Source: Actinophytocola sp036402745 (GTDB lineage Bacteria; Actinomycetota; Actinomycetes; Mycobacteriales; Pseudonocardiaceae). From it: a DNA stretch of 36,200 bases. Under the pieces are notes generated by a model. The model did no database searches. It worked only from the letters and a program-made list of their open reading frames with translations, and was not told the origin of the DNA. The position numbers and the translations under genes were made by a program. Shown in pieces: positions 25,475 to 32,315 of the stretch (the first letter of the stretch is position 1; every line of letters begins with the position of its first letter). Location of the stretch: the NCBI RefSeq assembly GCF_036402745.1, contig NZ_DASWSJ010000128.1:1-36200 (forward strand). Reading direction: 5' to 3'.

Positions 25475-25939
25475 CTAGTCGACTTCGAGGTGGCCCAGCT
25501 GCCGGTTGATGCCGGCGCCGTTCCAGTACGCGCGGATGCCGTCGATGCGCCCGTCACCGTCCACGTGGAACAGGAACAGGTGCGGCTCGCTGAACTTCTT
25601 GCCCTGCGCGGCGATCGGGCCCCACGCGATCTGCTGGGTGCCGCCGATGTCGCAGGTGACCACGACGTCGTGGTCGTTGGCGTCGAGGGTGTGCACCTCG
25701 TTGAACAGGTCCGGGAAGGAGTTGATCAGGCCGGACCAGAGGACCTTGCCGACCGTGCCGACCGTGCCGTCGCCGCGGATCACCCGCTGCTTGCCCCAGA
25801 CCTCGAACGGGATGTAGGAGAAGTCCGCGTTGTCCGAGCACAGCTCGGTCATCGCGTCGACGTCGTGGCGGTTGTAGGCGTCGAAGAACGCGGTGACGAC
25901 CTCGGCGGCGGTTGTCGTGGTCTCTGCTGTGGTGGTCAT
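25475..25939 (-). CDS. SnoaL/NTF2-like protein 1
   Basis: A 154-residue cone-fold protein (VTAFFDAYNRHDVDAMTELCSDNADFSYIPFEVWG...GLINSFPDLFNEVHTLDANDHDVVVTCDIGGTQ...GKKFSEPHLFLFHVDGDGRI). SnoaL-like proteins include aldol cyclases, epoxide hydrolases (limonene-1,2-epoxide hydrolase fold) and binding proteins. It is 15 bases upstream of the alpha subunit and so co-transcribed. An epoxide-hydrolysing role after alkene epoxidation is attractive, but I see no motif that proves it. Confidence 0.88.
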   Translation of the reverse strand: MTTTAETTTTAAEVVTAFFDAYNRHDVDAMTELCSDNADFSYIPFEVWGKQRVIRGDGTVGTVGKVLWSGLINSFPDLFNEVHTLDANDHDVVVTCDIGGTQQIAWGPIAAQGKKFSEPHLFLFHVDGDGRIDGIRAYWNGAGINRQLGHLEVD

Positions 25940-25946
25940 GTCTCCC

Positions 25947-26375
25947 TCACACGATCGCGATCTGGTCGAGGCGCTTGACGGCGAGCCGGCGGTAGAGCTG
26001 GTTCTGGCACCAGTAGGCGTCGAGGCCGGCGATGTGGTCGTCCCGGACGGTGAACCGCCACGCCTGGTCGACGTCGAGGTGCTTCTCCTGGTTGACCACG
26101 CCGGCGTAGTCGGTGGCCTGGGTGCCCTCGACCTTCAGCTCGGCGGTCACCACCCGGCCGGTCTCGACGACCTGCCGCACGGTGAGCCGCAGGTCGGGGA
26201 ACGCGGCGACCAGCTCGGCCAGCATCGCGCGCAGGTCCGCGGAACCGCCGTCCCGCACGCCGAGCGGGTGGACGGTGACCGTCACCGAACCGTCCACAAC
26301 GGACATCGCGGCGTCGACGTCACGCAGGGCCAGCGCGTTGAGGAAGGCGCGGACGGTGTCTGCCGGGGTACTCAT
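25947..26375 (-). CDS. SnoaL/NTF2-like protein 2
   Basis: A 142-residue protein with the same fold as its neighbour (ADTVRAFLNALALRDVDAAMSVVDGSVTVTVHPLGV...FPDLRLTVRQVVETGRVVTAELKVEGTQ). The start ATG 26375 is fixed by a 4-base overlap with the DJ-1 stop; the longer frame to 26618 is a shadow of that gene. The two SnoaL proteins differ strongly and may work as a pair or on successive intermediates. Function unknown. Confidence 0.87.
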   Translation of the reverse strand: MSTPADTVRAFLNALALRDVDAAMSVVDGSVTVTVHPLGVRDGGSADLRAMLAELVAAFPDLRLTVRQVVETGRVVTAELKVEGTQATDYAGVVNQEKHLDVDQAWRFTVRDDHIAGLDAYWCQNQLYRRLAVKRLDQIAIV

Positions 26376-27391
26376 CGGACCTCCAGTGCCTTCAGCACCG
26401 CGTCGGCGGTGGCCTCGGTCGAGCCCGGGTTCTGGCCGGTGATGAGGTTGCGGTCCACGACGACGTGCGACACCCACGCGGCCGGCCCGTCGTCGAACAC
26501 CGCGCCCGCGTTCTTCAGCGCCGTGTCGACGTACCAGGGCAGGCCGAGCCGGCCGGGCACCGTCTGGTCCTCCTCCTCGTCGGTGAAGCAGGTCATCCGG
26601 TAGCCGTCGAACAGCCACTGGCCGTCGTCGCGCTCGGGCGCGGACAGCAGCAGCGCCGGCCCGTGGCAGAGCGCGGCGACCGGCGCGCCCTTGGCGTGCA
26701 GGCTCGCGAGCAGCCGGGTGACGTCCGGGTTGTCGGCGAGGTCGACCATCGGCCCGTGCCCACCCGGGGCGAACACCGCGTCGAACCCGGCCAGCTGCTC
26801 GTCGCTGAGCGCGGACAGCGCGACCGGCTCGCGGAAACCGGGAATCGCGTCCAGCCGCTGCTTGCGCTCGGCGGCGAGCGCGCGGCCCGCTTCCTCGAGC
26901 TCGTCCACAGCGGACCGCAGCTCGTCCCTGGACAGCCCCCCGGTCAGGTCCTCGTCGACCAGCACGTCGACGAGCGGGCGGTCCGCGCGCCAGGCGATCT
27001 TCGCCGCGCGGCTGACCAACGCGTGGGCGTCGGCCGCGGACATCCCGCGTGCCTTGAGCCGCTCGGCGATCCGGCGCGCGGCGACCAGGCCCAGCTCGGT
27101 CGTCTGGTGGAGGGTGATCCGGATGTCGTCGGGGTCGTGGTGGAAGGTGCGGGTCACGGAGCCGAAGAAGTCCATGTCCTCGTCGGGGTAGTGGAAGAAC
27201 CCCTCGAGGCCGTACGGGTCGGCGAAGGGCGCCCGCCCGTCGGGCGTCAGCACGACGACGTCCGCGCCGGCCGCGGTGAACCTCTCGTAGGGCTTGAGCG
27301 CCTCCTCGGCGAAGTAGCCGGTCGGGTGGGCGCTTCCGTCGGCGAGTCGGATCTCCTGCGCACTGGACACGAGGTAAGCGATGCGAGGCAT
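26372..27391 (-). CDS. DJ-1/PfpI (Hsp31-like) family protein, first gene of the monooxygenase operon
   Basis: A 339-residue class I glutamine-amidotransferase-like protein. The nucleophile elbow AALCHGPALL puts Cys242 and His243 at the active site; FAPGGHGPM and the C-terminal TGQNPGS motif are typical of Hsp31/glyoxalase III-like proteins. A charged helical insert of about 100 residues (around 110-215) makes it longer than the usual 220-240. The start ATG 27391 was chosen at MPRIAYLV; the frame runs on to 27511 without coding features. It may detoxify a reactive carbonyl made by the pathway (inference). Confidence 0.92.
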   Translation of the reverse strand: MPRIAYLVSSAQEIRLADGSAHPTGYFAEEALKPYERFTAAGADVVVLTPDGRAPFADPYGLEGFFHYPDEDMDFFGSVTRTFHHDPDDIRITLHQTTELGLVAARRIAERLKARGMSAADAHALVSRAAKIAWRADRPLVDVLVDEDLTGGLSRDELRSAVDELEEAGRALAAERKQRLDAIPGFREPVALSALSDEQLAGFDAVFAPGGHGPMVDLADNPDVTRLLASLHAKGAPVAALCHGPALLLSAPERDDGQWLFDGYRMTCFTDEEEDQTVPGRLGLPWYVDTALKNAGAVFDDGPAAWVSHVVVDRNLITGQNPGSTEATADAVLKALEVR

Positions 27392-27504
27392 GGTCCGGAC
27401 GCTACGGCGGCGTGATGCCCGACACATCGAAGATTCCAACGGGGGATGTGCGGATTCCTGCACGTCCCTTGGTCCCGGCCGGCACGCGCTGCTGAACTGG
27501 CGCG
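27392..27504. promoter_or_regulatory. Divergent promoter of the monooxygenase operon and the second DJ-1 gene
   Basis: This 113-bp region lies between divergent DJ-1 genes. It holds two direct repeats ending in GATTCC, at 27427-27437 (TCGAAGATTCC) and 27448-27458 (GTGCGGATTCC), exactly 21 bp apart. This fits two-site binding by an AraC-type protein. The same arrangement is found upstream of the AraC gene at 28149-29120. Confidence 0.6.
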
Positions 27505-28227
27505 ATGACACGAGTTCTGTTCGCCGTATCCGGCTCGGACCACTGGACGCTCGCCGACGGCACCCGCCACCCGTGCGGGTACTGGCCGGAGGAGCTGGCG
27601 GTGCCGCACGAGCTCTTCCGCGCCGCGGGCTTCGACCTCACGGTGGCCACCCCGGGTGCGGTGGCGCCCACCGCCGACGAGGCCGGCTACTCGCCCGAGA
27701 TGAACGGCGGCTCGGCCGCCCCGGGGCGGCGGTTCCGCGCGTACCTCGACGCCATCGCCACGGAGCTCGCCGACGCCGCGGACCTGGACTCGTTGTCGGC
27801 CAACGACTTCGACCTGGTGTTCGTCCCGGGTGGACACGGCCCGATGGAGGATCTGGCCGTCTCCGCGCGGTTCGGCGCGCTGGTGGCGGAGTTCACCGCG
27901 CAGGACAAGCCGGTCGCCGCCGTCTGCCACGGCCCGGCCGCGTTGCTGCCCGCCACCGGCGACGGCGGCTGGCTGTTCGCCGGCCGGCGGGTCACCGGGT
28001 TCAGCAACGTGGAGGAGGCCCAGGTCGGGTTCGCCGACCGCGCGCCCTGGCTGCTCGAGGACCGGCTGGCGGCCGGCGGCGGGAGGTTCGAGGCCGGCGA
28101 GGGCCCGTGGCAGCCGCACGTGGTGGCCGACGGGAACCTCTACACCGGTCAGAACCCGGCGTCCTCCGCGCCGCTGGCCGAGCTTCTCGTGCGCGAGCTC
28201 TCCCCGGTGCGCGCCAGGGCGCAGTAG
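27505..28227 (+). CDS. DJ-1/PfpI (Hsp31-like) family protein 2
   Basis: A 240-residue protein of normal family length, with PGGHGPM (about 108-114), the elbow AAVCHGPAAL (Cys141, His142) and the C-terminal TGQNPASS motif. Residues near Glu29/30 could supply the third member of the triad. It is divergent from the longer DJ-1 gene, with which it shares the TGQNP ending. Its last 79 bases overlap the 3' end of the convergent AraC gene. Glyoxalase/deglycase-type activity is likely but not shown. Confidence 0.92.
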   Translation: MTRVLFAVSGSDHWTLADGTRHPCGYWPEELAVPHELFRAAGFDLTVATPGAVAPTADEAGYSPEMNGGSAAPGRRFRAYLDAIATELADAADLDSLSANDFDLVFVPGGHGPMEDLAVSARFGALVAEFTAQDKPVAAVCHGPAALLPATGDGGWLFAGRRVTGFSNVEEAQVGFADRAPWLLEDRLAAGGGRFEAGEGPWQPHVVADGNLYTGQNPASSAPLAELLVRELSPVRARAQ

Positions 28228-29120
28228 GTGCGCGGGGTCATGCCGAAGCGGTCGCGGAACTCGTTGATGAAGTGTGACGCGCTCGAGTAGCCCACCGCGC
28301 GGGAGACCTGGGTGACGCTCAGCTCGCCCTCGGCGAGCAGCTCCCTGGCCCGGTTGAGCCGGATCTCCTTCACGAACTGGTAGGGCGACTTGCCGGTGAC
28401 GTCGCGGAAGAGATGCGAGAACGCCGACGGGCTCAGCGCCACCCGCTCCGCCAGGTCGCTCACGGTGAGCGGCTCGGAGATGTTGGCCCGGACGTGCGCG
28501 ATGACCTCGCTGACCGGGTTGCCGACGTCCGCGGACGCGGCCAGCTCCAGCAGCCGCGCGTACTGCTCGGCCTGCAGCACCCGGTAGACCATCTCCCGCA
28601 GGTAGATCGGCGCGAGCACCCGCCGGTCGGCCCCGGTGTGGGTGGCGCGCAGGAAGCGCATCGTCGCGCCCATCAGGTCGCAGTCCAGCGCGGTGACGAA
28701 CGCCTGCTCACCACCGGCGCCGGGCGGGCGGGCGAAGGTCGTCGTGCGGCGTTCCAGGATGTCCGCGGTGACCCGGCGCACCAGCGTGGGGTCGATCTGC
28801 AGCACGAGCGAGAGGAACGGCTTCGCCGGCGTCGCCTCGAGGATCTCGGCCTGGAAGTGCAGGCTGCTGCTGAGCACGAGGTAGTTGAACGGGTCGTAGG
28901 AGAACCGCCGGCCGTCGACCACGACGCCCTTGCGCCCCTGGGCGACGATGCACAGCGACAGCGACCGCACCTCCTCCCACCGCGGCGCGACCGGGGCGGC
29001 GAACCGGTAGAACGTGAGCCCCGGCCACCCGTCCTGGTTCGCCCCGGCGACGGGGGTGCGCGCGAGGATCTGCGCGACCAGGTCGTCGGAGGTGTGCACC
29101 TGGTCGCGGGGCCGGCTCAT
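28149..29120 (-). CDS. AraC-family transcriptional regulator 2
   Basis: A 323-residue regulator with ATG 29120 (the frame extends to 29240 without a better start). The AraC_N ligand domain (GANQDGWPGLTFYRFAAPVAPRWEEV...LSLCIVAQGRKGVVVDGRRFSYDP) is followed by two HTHs (LTVSDLAERVALSPSAFSHLF and QVSRAVGYSSASHFINEFRDRFG). It is paralogous to the regulator at 18752-19717. Twin GTGYGGATTCC repeats in its own promoter match those before the monooxygenase operon, so it is the best candidate regulator of that operon and of itself. Its poorly conserved tail overlaps the DJ-1 gene. Confidence 0.94.
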   Translation of the reverse strand: MSRPRDQVHTSDDLVAQILARTPVAGANQDGWPGLTFYRFAAPVAPRWEEVRSLSLCIVAQGRKGVVVDGRRFSYDPFNYLVLSSSLHFQAEILEATPAKPFLSLVLQIDPTLVRRVTADILERRTTTFARPPGAGGEQAFVTALDCDLMGATMRFLRATHTGADRRVLAPIYLREMVYRVLQAEQYARLLELAASADVGNPVSEVIAHVRANISEPLTVSDLAERVALSPSAFSHLFRDVTGKSPYQFVKEIRLNRARELLAEGELSVTQVSRAVGYSSASHFINEFRDRFGMTPRTYCALARTGESSRTRSSASGAEDAGF

Positions 29121-29184
29121 CGGGCGGCCGGCACATGCGTTGTGGCCACGGCTCCGACGGTATGGCCCGGGCGGCCCGCCGGTG

Positions 29185-29216
29185 GTGTGGATTCCGGCTG
29201 ACCTCGTGCGGATTCC
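29185..29216. promoter_or_regulatory. Tandem AraC-type operator, two GTGYGGATTCC sites 21 bp apart
   Basis: GTGTGGATTCC (29185-29195) and GTGCGGATTCC (29206-29216) are direct repeats spaced two helical turns apart, 65-96 bases upstream of the AraC start. GTGCGGATTCC is repeated exactly at 27448-27458. Autoregulation is inferred. Confidence 0.6.
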
Positions 29217-29229
29217 GCCACGATCCGCC

Positions 29230-29285
29230 CAGAACGTCACGCTCAGAACGTCACGCTCAGAACGTCGCGGTCAGAACGTCGTCGT
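29230..29285. repeat. Four tandem copies of a 14-bp unit at the SDR 3' end
   Basis: The unit CAGAACGTCACGCT occurs at 29230, 29244, 29258 (CAGAACGTCGCGGT) and 29272 (CAGAACGTCGTCGT). The last copies cover the stop codon of the SDR gene, and the others extend downstream. It looks like slippage duplication of the gene end; a regulatory role cannot be excluded. Confidence 0.85.
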
Positions 29286-30020
29286 CATGCCTCCGTCGAC
29301 GGCGATGGTCTGGCCGGTGACGAACGACGCGGTGTCGCCGGCCAGGAAGACCACGACGCCCGCGATCTCCTCCGGCCGGCCCCAGCGGCCGAGCGCGGTG
29401 CGGGTCCGCAGCCACTCGGTCCACCACGGATCCTCGGCGAACTGGGCGTTGCCCTCGGTGGCGAACGTGCCCGGCGCCCCCGCGTTGACCGTGATGCCGC
29501 TGGGCCCGAGGTCGGCGGCGAGCGCCCTCGTGAGCCCGTCGAGCCCGGCCTTGACCGTGCCGTACGCGACGTCGCCCGCCCGGCCGAGCTGGCCCAGCAC
29601 CGACGAGACGTTGATGATCCGGCCGGCCACCCCGCGGCCGGTCAGGCCGCGGGCGACGGTCTGGCTCAGCGCGTACGCGCTGGTCAGGTGGACGTCCAGC
29701 ATCCGGGCGAGGTCCGCCGGCGTCAGCGTGTCGACCCCCCGCCGGTCGCGGTGGCCGACGTTGTTGACCAGCACGTCGACCTCGCCGAGCGCGGCGACCG
29801 CCTGCTGGGCCGCGTCGAGGTGGGTGACGTCGAACGCGGCGCCGGCGACGTCGAACCCCTCGGCCCGCAGCCCCGCCACCACGCCGTCGAGCGTCGAGGG
29901 ATCGCGCCCGTTGAGCACCACCCGCGCACCCGCCCTGGCCAGGCCGCGGGCCATCGCGAGGCCAAGCCCGCGCACCGACCCGGTGACCAGCGCGGTGCGC
30001 CCCGCGAGTGAGAAGTCCAT
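29271..30020 (-). CDS. SDR-family NAD(P)-dependent oxidoreductase
   Basis: A 249-residue short-chain dehydrogenase. The cofactor motif TGSVRGLG is at about 13-20, and NNVG is at about 86-89. The catalytic Ser140, Tyr153 and Lys157 lie in INVSSVLG...VAYGTVK, and the C-terminal GQTIAVDGGMT is typical. The start ATG 30020 is at the domain start; the frame runs on to 30140 through the promoter region. Its divergent TetR neighbour probably controls it. It could oxidise an alcohol or diol, but a link to the monooxygenase is only positional. Confidence 0.93.
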   Translation of the reverse strand: MDFSLAGRTALVTGSVRGLGLAMARGLARAGARVVLNGRDPSTLDGVVAGLRAEGFDVAGAAFDVTHLDAAQQAVAALGEVDVLVNNVGHRDRRGVDTLTPADLARMLDVHLTSAYALSQTVARGLTGRGVAGRIINVSSVLGQLGRAGDVAYGTVKAGLDGLTRALAADLGPSGITVNAGAPGTFATEGNAQFAEDPWWTEWLRTRTALGRWGRPEEIAGVVVFLAGDTASFVTGQTIAVDGGMTTTF

Positions 30021-30207
30021 CCCGTCCCCTGCCTGCCGGACCGTCCTACTCGAACAGGCCGGACACCCTGATGTGTCCGAAGTAGACGCCGAACCTCGCT
30101 CAGCTCGTGCCGACCGATCGTTCGGCGGGTAGCGTGACACGGCAGTCCGACAGACGTCAAGGCCACGGCTACACTACGAACGTCCGGTAGGTAGCTGCGA
30201 GGACGAG
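30021..30207. promoter_or_regulatory. SDR/TetR divergent promoter with two inverted repeats
   Basis: The 18-mer GCCGACCGATCGTTCGGC (30109-30126) is a palindrome except for one symmetric base pair, as expected for a TetR-type operator. Closer to the SDR, CGGACAC-CCTGAT-GTGTCCG (30060-30079) is a perfect 7-bp-arm repeat. A TTGACG hexamer on the minus strand (30158-30163) could be the SDR -35 box, which would place the palindrome just downstream of the promoter. Confidence 0.55.
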
Positions 30208-30816
30208 GTGACAGTGCCGCGCCAGAGGAACGACGCCCGAGCCCCCTACGGCCTCGACGACATCGTCGACATCGCGGTCGGCGTGTTCCTGGAACGGGGC
30301 TACGACGGCACGTCCATGGGCGACCTCGCGAAGGCCGCCGACATCACCAAGTCCAGCTTCTACTACCACGTCACCAGCAAGGAGGAGCTGTTCGAGCGCG
30401 GTGTCGGGCGCGCGCTCGACGCGCTGTTCGGCGTACTCGATGAGCCCGGTTCGCTGCGCGGCACCGCCATCGAGCGGATCCGGCACATCGTGCGCCGCAC
30501 GGTCGAGATCGTCACCGAGCGGCTGCCCGAGGTGGCGCTGCTGGTGCGCACGCACGGCAAGACCGAGGCGGAGAAGCGCGCGCTGGAGCGGCGGCGGGAG
30601 TTCGACCGCACGATGACGAGGCTCGCCCGCCAGGCCGTCCGGGACGGCGACCTGCGCGCGAACCTCGACCCCGGCCTGTTCACCCGGCTGGTGCTCGGCA
30701 TGGCCGTCTCGGTGGTCGAGTGGTACCGGCCGGAGGGCAAGGTCCGGGCCACGGTTCTCGTCGACGCCGTGGAGGCGCTGGTGTTCGACAGTCCACTGTG
30801 GAGCCCGGACGCCTGA
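30208..30816 (+). CDS. TetR-family transcriptional regulator
   Basis: A 202-residue regulator with an N-terminal TetR HTH (about 15-60: LDDIVDIAVGVFLERGYDGTSMGDLAKAADITKSSFYYHVTSKEELF) and an all-helical ligand domain resembling the KstR2-type TetR C-terminal family. GTG 30208 and GTG 30214 are both possible starts; each has a GAGG 5 bases upstream. It is divergent from the SDR gene and presumably binds the palindrome between them. No ligand can be named. Confidence 0.93.
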   Translation: MTVPRQRNDARAPYGLDDIVDIAVGVFLERGYDGTSMGDLAKAADITKSSFYYHVTSKEELFERGVGRALDALFGVLDEPGSLRGTAIERIRHIVRRTVEIVTERLPEVALLVRTHGKTEAEKRALERRREFDRTMTRLARQAVRDGDLRANLDPGLFTRLVLGMAVSVVEWYRPEGKVRATVLVDAVEALVFDSPLWSPDA

Positions 30817-31148
30817 CCGAACGTACGGAGGCCGGCGGCGGTTCACCGCGCGAAGGGAAGCGCCGATGCCGCGGGCCTGCATCGTCGAGGACGATCGGCT
30901 GCGCCCCGAGTCGGCGGAATGACGTGCGCGGCGTATTTCGGCGTTCGCGTATTCCGCCACCCGGCGAGGCCTAAATTCGGTGTTCGCGCCATTTCGTCAC
31001 TCAATGGTGTGTTGACGGGAATTCATATCGGCGGCCGTGCCGGGCGGGGGCGTATATTCGGTGGCAGGCCGGCCGCTGGGACACCCCTCCATCAGTTTCC
31101 CTTCTCCTCGGCCGGCCGCTTACCTCCCCGGCGTCCTGACCCGCGGTG
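30817..31148. other. 332-bp gap, AT-richer, with imperfect direct repeats
   Basis: It lies between convergent genes (TetR and DUF6098), so promoters for the neighbours are not needed here. It contains an imperfect repeat of about 27 bases at 30934-30960 and 30972-31000 (shared TTCGG[CT]GTTCGCG), and a further GCGTATATTCGG at 31050-31061. I see no credible gene: the frames are short and without ribosome sites. It could be a remnant of a lost gene. Confidence 0.45.
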
Positions 31149-31583
31149 TCAGGACGTCGTCCATCGCTCGTGGAGCCGGCCGCGGTAGTGCTCCCGCGCC
31201 TGCCGCACCATCGACTCCGACAACCACGCGATCGGCCGGACGTCGGCGAGCAGGGGCTCGTTCGCCGGCCCGTGGTCCACCACCTTGCCGATCAGCACCC
31301 ACGGCCGGGCGTCGGCCGCCACGTCGCGGAGGCACTGACACAGCCGCCGCGCCACCCAGTCCTCCGGCGGCAACGTCCACCACCCGGGCTGCTTCAGTGG
31401 GTTCGCCGACAGGCCGGACATCGGCAGTCCGCTCTCGTAGTCGATGCTCGGCCGGGCCGCGTCGGCGGCCGGGCTCGGGGAGCAGCGCAGGTAGATGGAC
31501 TGGGCATGGGTTATCAGAAAGACCAGCTCCTCGAGGCGCTCGAGGGTCGGCATTCTCTCGGGGTCATCGCCATGATCGTCCAT
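31149..31583 (-). CDS. DUF6098 family protein
   Basis: A 144-residue protein of unknown function. LPMSGLSANPLKQPGWW, WVARRLCQCLRD, RPWVLIGKVVDHGPANEPLLADVRPIAWL are the hallmark stretches of this actinobacterial family, as I recall it. The start is ATG 31583 or the in-frame ATG 31553. The longer frame to 32063 is the shadow of the hemerythrin gene. No signal or membrane segment is present. Confidence 0.8.
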   Translation of the reverse strand: MDDHGDDPERMPTLERLEELVFLITHAQSIYLRCSPSPAADAARPSIDYESGLPMSGLSANPLKQPGWWTLPPEDWVARRLCQCLRDVAADARPWVLIGKVVDHGPANEPLLADVRPIAWLSESMVRQAREHYRGRLHERWTTS

Positions 31584-31727
31584 GCCCGCCGGTGTGCCCA
31601 AACCACGCCGCGGGGAAACGTGTCGGTCCGAACTCGACACTCGATCGGCGCGGGCGGGCGGGTTTCCGCCCCCGCGGAACGGGTACCCGCCACCGCCGAG
31701 CCCGCCCCGCCCTGAAGGGACGCCCCG

Positions 31728-32228
31728 ATGTCGACCGACGCGATCGTGCTGCTGAAGCAGGACCACAAGGAGATCCGCAAGCTGTTCCGCGAGTTCGACC
31801 AGACCGGCAAGACCGCCGTGAAAACCAAGGGAAAGATCGTCGACCGCATCCTGGAAGCGCTTACGGTGCACACGTATCTGGAGAACGAGTGCATGTACCC
31901 CTCGGTTCGCGAGCTCCTGCCCGACCTCGAGGAGGAGGTGTTGGAGTCCTACGAGGAACACCACGTCGCCGACGTGCTCTGCATGGAGCTCGCCGCGATG
32001 AGCCCCGACAACGAGCGGTTCGACGCCAAGACGACCGTCCTCATCGAGAACGTGACCCACCACATCGATGAGGAGGAGCAGGACTGGTTCCCCAAGGTCC
32101 GCGCGGGCCTGAGCCGCAAGCAGCTCCAGGAGATCGGCGCGCGCATGATCGAGCTGCGCGCGAAGGCACCTCGCAAGCCCTACCAGCCGGGCGCGGTGAA
32201 GAAGGTGGCCGACGCCATCCTGTCCTGA
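31728..32228 (+). CDS. Hemerythrin-like (HHE domain) protein
   Basis: A 166-residue four-helix protein with the diiron ligand pattern His13, His48, Glu52, His78/79, His111/112 and Glu116 or Asp119 (HTYLENE, EEHHVAD, HHIDEEEQDWFP). Such proteins bind O2, NO or iron and are linked to oxidative or nitrosative stress. The start is ATG 31728, with GAAGGGA 7 bases upstream. The C-terminal KPYQPGAVKKVADAILS tail is common in actinobacterial members. Confidence 0.94.
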   Translation: MSTDAIVLLKQDHKEIRKLFREFDQTGKTAVKTKGKIVDRILEALTVHTYLENECMYPSVRELLPDLEEEVLESYEEHHVADVLCMELAAMSPDNERFDAKTTVLIENVTHHIDEEEQDWFPKVRAGLSRKQLQEIGARMIELRAKAPRKPYQPGAVKKVADAILS

Positions 32229-32315
32229 CCGTCACGGGGCGGCGCGCGTGACCGTCCACATGGGAGGGACGAGGGTGGCGAGCTTCGCGTCGGCCATGGC
32301 CTCGGTGACCGTCGC

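Noticed and set aside
29230..29285. CRISPR array
   Set aside because: The repeats are contiguous 14-mers without spacers, and no cas genes are present.
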